The notes under the pieces are model-generated. The model saw only the letters and a list, made by a program, of their open reading frames with translations, ran no database searches and was not told where the DNA came from. From positions 1-8,966 of the forward strand of contig JARFQZ010000309.1 in the NCBI GenBank assembly GCA_029287515.1: DNA of 8,966 nucleotides, in the 5' to 3' direction. This document shows positions 6,180-8,966 of this stretch, piece after piece. Both the position numbers and the translations under genes were made by a program. The stretch's first letter is position 1, and each line of letters begins with the position of its first letter. This stretch comes from Lysobacterales bacterium (lineage in GTDB: Bacteria; Pseudomonadota; Gammaproteobacteria; Xanthomonadales; SZUA-36).

Positions 6180-7303
6180 GTTTTCTCTCTAATGGGTTCC
6201 GGGCCCGGCATGCCCTTACCGGTTTCCAGGTCCAGAGTTCGTGTGGGAAAGGCAATGGCCGCGCCGTGCCTGCGAACGATATCACCAATTTGAAGCAATA
6301 TGTCCTGCTTTACTTCATGAAATTTCTGCCAGTTCACGGTGTGAGTCATGCAGTAGATGAAAAAGTCGATCGAGGATTCGCTGAACGCATTGAGGTGTAC
6401 CATCAAAGTCTGTTCCCCGTCGATTTCAGGGTGCCCGTTCAGCATCTCCCTGACCTCGTCGGTAATGGCTTTGACCTGTTCCATATCACTGTAACGCAGG
6501 CCAAAGGTTTCACTGATCCGCCGGTGTGTCATGCGCGACGGATTTTCGACCGATGCCGTCGTGAATATCGCATTGGGCACATAAACCGGCCGTTTATCAA
6601 ACTTTCGGATCGTGGTCTGTCGCCAGCCGATATTCTCAACGACGCCTTCGATGCCCTTTTCCTTCAGCAGAATCCAGTCCCCGATGCCGAATGGCCGGTC
6701 GATGAACACGGTAACGCCACCAAAGAAATTAGCCAGCAGATCTTTGGCTGCCAGGCCAACGGCCAGTCCACCGATTCCGCCAGCAGCCATCAGGCCGGCC
6801 ACATTGAAGCCGAGGGTATCCAGAGCCACCAGGGACGCCGTCACGATGAGGGTTACCCTGACGACCCTGCCCAGCGCGGCAACTGTCGTCTGGTCCACGT
6901 CACGTTGCTCGCGCCTGGCCTTTGCGATGATATTGTTTTCGATATTCCTGACGAGGGTGTAGAGCATCCAGGTCACTGCATACAGGATTCCGATCTGACG
7001 TAACCGGCCGATCAGCTCGTCATGCAACAGGCTGCCCTCGTCCTGGGCCGGGATAACCTGGATTGCCAGGGTGATGCCGATCAGCCAGACCAATAACGAG
7101 AGCGGGCGCACAGCCGCGTGGAAAATAGCGTCATCCCAGAGGTTTTCGGTGTTCGATACGATGTCGCCAAGCCGCCGCATCAGCCTGCGCTGGACAAAGT
7201 CGATCAGCATTGCTGCCAGGACGATCAGGAAAACAATGATGGCCCACGGGCGAAGACCAATGGATGCCGACAGGGTTTGTACCCAGCTACTTAACCAGTC
7301 CAT
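6176..7303 (-). CDS. Mechanosensitive ion channel of the MscS family (YnaI-like)
   Basis: A 375-residue inner-membrane channel that would open under membrane tension to release solutes. Predicted membrane segments are at about 20-36, 64-84, 103-119, 146-165 and a pore-lining 168-200. That is more than the three helices of MscS and like the five of YnaI-type channels. The pore segment reads AAGGIGGLAVGLAAKDLLAN (173-192), followed by FFGGVTVFIDRPFGIGDWI (193-211), the signature join between the pore helix and the beta domain. The beta domain continues with GIEGVVENIGWRQTTIRKFD (217-236) and VPNAIFTTASVENPSR (242-257). The cytoplasmic alpha/beta domain ends with FPTRTLDLE (352-360) and a short charged tail. 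The ATG at 7303 is 4 nt after the nagZ stop, with only a weak upstream purine stretch. Its stop overlaps hpt by 4 nt. Gating ions and regulators cannot be inferred from sequence. Confidence 0.93.
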   Translation of the reverse strand: MDWLSSWVQTLSASIGLRPWAIIVFLIVLAAMLIDFVQRRLMRRLGDIVSNTENLWDDAIFHAAVRPLSLLVWLIGITLAIQVIPAQDEGSLLHDELIGRLRQIGILYAVTWMLYTLVRNIENNIIAKARREQRDVDQTTVAALGRVVRVTLIVTASLVALDTLGFNVAGLMAAGGIGGLAVGLAAKDLLANFFGGVTVFIDRPFGIGDWILLKEKGIEGVVENIGWRQTTIRKFDKRPVYVPNAIFTTASVENPSRMTHRRISETFGLRYSDMEQVKAITDEVREMLNGHPEIDGEQTLMVHLNAFSESSIDFFIYCMTHTVNWQKFHEVKQDILLQIGDIVRRHGAAIAFPTRTLDLETGKGMPGPEPIREKT

Positions 7304-7307
7304 CCGC

Positions 7308-8348
7308 TCAGCACCAACCCTGTTCGCCCAGTGACTCCAGGCTTTGACTCCACCTGCGCCACTCTTTTACACCTTCACGATCCACGCTCGCGAGTTCTTC
7401 TCTGCTGACCGTGGGGTGACCGTATAGCCGGGACACAGACTGCCCGTCTCCGCCGGGAGAACCATCGAGTTCCGGTAGCAAAGCGTCAACATCCTCGGGC
7501 TGACAGACCAGCGCAAGGTCACACCCAGCCTGCAGGCACAGTATCGTGCGGTCTCTGAGTTCACCCACCGATTTTGCAGCATGCATGCCCAGGTCATCGG
7601 AAAGAACCACTCCTTCGTATCCCATTTTTTCTCGCAGTATGCTCTTCAACCAGCGCTCAGAATAGCCTGCCGGTAATCCATCCACTTCCGGATAAACCAC
7701 GTGCGCGATCATCAGGCTGTCAAGGTCGGGGGCAAGCTCTCTGAATGGCACGAGGTCTGTGTCCGCGATTTCTTCAAGCGTGCGTGGATCACAAACGTCA
7801 TCTACATGCGAATCGGCCCGGATCGATCCGTGCCCGGGAAAATGCTTTCCGGTGGTTTTCATTCCGGAGTCGTGCATCCCCGCCAGGTAAGCGCGTCCCA
7901 GCCGGACCACTTCGTTCGGCCGGTCAGAAAGGGAACGATCACCAATCACACAGCTCCCCCTGTCCAGGTCGAGGACCGGGGCGAAACTGAGATCGATTCC
8001 GCACGACAGCATCTCGGTCGCCATCACGCGACCGTGGCGATAGGCCATATCCAGGGCTTTTTGAGGATCGGAACGGCCAATCGCCCCCAGAACACCCAAC
8101 GGCGGCAATCGCGTAAATCCCTCGTCGGTGAGACGCTGAACCCTTCCGCCTTCCTGGTCGATGCAAACCAGCAGGCGCGGATCGCGTGTTTCCCGAATTT
8201 CCTCCACCAGGCGTTCCAATTGTGGCCTGCTGCGAAAATTACGGGTAAAAAGCACCACACCGCCAACCGCCGGATGGGCCAACTGCTCGCGATCGTGATC
8301 ATCCAGCCTTGTGCCGGATAAACCGATTAGAAGGGGACCTGTAGCCAT
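7308..8348 (-). CDS. nagZ: Beta-N-acetylglucosaminidase NagZ (glycoside hydrolase family 3)
   Basis: A complete 346-residue cytoplasmic enzyme, the size of E. coli NagZ (341). NagZ removes N-acetylglucosamine from anhydro-muropeptides during peptidoglycan recycling and so shapes the signal for AmpC beta-lactamase induction in species that have AmpR. Landmarks: GPLLIGLSGTRL (4-15), GGVVLFTRNF (29-38), CIDQEGGRVQRL (62-73), the catalytic-loop motif KHFPGHGSIRADSH (168-181) with the Asp179-His181 acid/base dyad, and the nucleophile Asp251 in VLSDDLGMHAA (248-258). There is no signal peptide, as expected for recycling rather than export. The start ATG at 8348 has AGGA (8359-8356) 7 nt upstream, overlapping the rlmD stop. 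The mscS gene begins 4 nt after its stop. All catalytic residues are present, so the gene appears intact. Confidence 0.96.
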   Translation of the reverse strand: MATGPLLIGLSGTRLDDHDREQLAHPAVGGVVLFTRNFRSRPQLERLVEEIRETRDPRLLVCIDQEGGRVQRLTDEGFTRLPPLGVLGAIGRSDPQKALDMAYRHGRVMATEMLSCGIDLSFAPVLDLDRGSCVIGDRSLSDRPNEVVRLGRAYLAGMHDSGMKTTGKHFPGHGSIRADSHVDDVCDPRTLEEIADTDLVPFRELAPDLDSLMIAHVVYPEVDGLPAGYSERWLKSILREKMGYEGVVLSDDLGMHAAKSVGELRDRTILCLQAGCDLALVCQPEDVDALLPELDGSPGGDGQSVSRLYGHPTVSREELASVDREGVKEWRRWSQSLESLGEQGWC

Positions 8349-8357
8349 ACCGCTATC

Positions 8358-8966
8358 CTAAGCTTTTCGCTCGAAAAGCGCGATGGATTCGACGTGCCCG
8401 GTATGGGGGAACATGTCCATTACGCCCGCGCCCAGCAACCGAAACCCGTGTTGGTGCACCAGGATGCCGGCATCGCGGGCGAGGCTTGCAGGGTGACAGG
8501 AGACGTAGACCACCCGCTTTGCGCCACTGGCGGCTATATGGGGCAGGATGAACTCGGCGCCCGATCTTGGCGGATCCACCAGAACCTTGTCGTAAGGCTG
8601 CTTCAGCCACGGCGCTGATCCCGGGTCCTCGTTGAGATCCGCAGCATGGAAGACCACGTTATCCAAGCCATTGTTCTTCGCGTTGTCACCCGCGCGCCTG
8701 ACCAGTTCCGTATCACCCTCGATACCTACTACCTGCCCCGCTTTCCTGCCAATGGGCAGTGTGAAATTGCCGAGCCCGCAGAAAAGATCCAGCACGCGGT
8801 CACTCCTGGACGGGGAGAGCAGTTCAACGGCCCTGTGAATCATCTGGCGGTTCATTTCGGTATTGACCTGTATAAAATCCGAAGGGCCGAAAGCCATCCG
8901 TACGTCGAATTCCGGCACACCAAACTGCAGGTCGACTTCAGCAGGCTCCAGGCTGTGAACGCTGGC
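8358..8966 (-). CDS. rlmD: 23S rRNA (uracil(1939)-C5)-methyltransferase RlmD, C-terminal part (runs off right edge)
   Basis: The last 202 codons of an S-adenosylmethionine-dependent RNA methyltransferase; the N-terminal half, including the TRAM domain and iron-sulfur cysteines expected for RlmD, lies beyond position 8966. E. coli RlmD has 433 residues. Visible motifs in order: GPSDFIQVNTEMNRQM, the SAM-binding VLDLFCGLGNFTLPIG with the acidic partner GIEGDTELV, VLVDPPRSGAEF, the catalytic-Cys motif VYVSCHPASLARD, and the closing MFPHTGHVESIALFERK. The catalytic motif has His where the family usually has Asn (SCNP). The order and spacing fit RlmD; the close relatives RlmC and TrmA are less likely because of the FIQVN...GLGNFTLP wording. 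A GTG at 8918 is internal, since the reading frame and family similarity continue upstream to the edge. nagZ follows after 9 nt. Confidence 0.92.
   Translation of the reverse strand, partial: ASVHSLEPAEVDLQFGVPEFDVRMAFGPSDFIQVNTEMNRQMIHRAVELLSPSRSDRVLDLFCGLGNFTLPIGRKAGQVVGIEGDTELVRRAGDNAKNNGLDNVVFHAADLNEDPGSAPWLKQPYDKVLVDPPRSGAEFILPHIAASGAKRVVYVSCHPASLARDAGILVHQHGFRLLGAGVMDMFPHTGHVESIALFERKA

Noticed and set aside
6140..7003. Long open frame on the plus strand opposite the mechanosensitive channel gene
   Set aside because: It lies antisense to a clear MscS-family gene, has no recognisable motif and no convincing ribosome site.

Overview
This is a GC-rich, gene-dense chromosomal window from a proteobacterium, most likely an environmental gammaproteobacterium. 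The evidence for that is the mix of NagZ, RlmD and FadH with a Pseudomonas-type S-methyl-5'-thioinosine phosphorylase and a hypoxanthine phosphoribosyltransferase of the 'IFGCGMDAYE' type. It also has a secreted outer-membrane barrel, so the cell is Gram-negative. The species cannot be fixed from the sequence alone.

Every gene I can support lies on the minus strand, so transcription runs from the right edge to the left. In that order they are: rlmD (3' part only, 8966-8358), nagZ (8348-7308), a YnaI-like MscS channel (7303-6176), hpt (6179-5631), S-methyl-5'-thioinosine phosphorylase (5631-4867), fadH (4870-2840), a POTRA-less Omp85/BamA-type barrel (2831-1653), an NAD(P)H-dependent FMN reductase (1642-1100) and a PhzF-family protein (1110-211). 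All junctions among these nine genes are gaps of 4-10 nt or overlaps of 1, 4 or 11 nt. They therefore look like one polycistronic unit whose promoter is outside the window. After a 79-nt gap comes a separate partial gene for a small winged-helix regulator (131-1), with its own near-consensus sigma70 promoter at 189-161.

The clearest functional pairing is hpt plus the thioinosine phosphorylase. Together they convert methylthioinosine to hypoxanthine and then IMP, a salvage route for the polyamine and quorum-sensing by-product methylthioadenosine. NagZ (cell-wall recycling), the MscS channel and the outer-membrane barrel share an envelope theme. FadH, the FMN reductase and the PhzF protein share a redox or small-molecule theme. 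RlmD is rRNA modification. I see no strong evidence that the whole row is one pathway.

I found no tRNA, rRNA, CRISPR array, insertion sequence, phage gene, tandem repeat or convincing rho-independent terminator. No stretch longer than about 80 bases lacks a gene. Four starts are best placed at GTG or short of the longest open frame, as explained per gene. No obviously new biological system was found; the points worth a second look are listed as findings.
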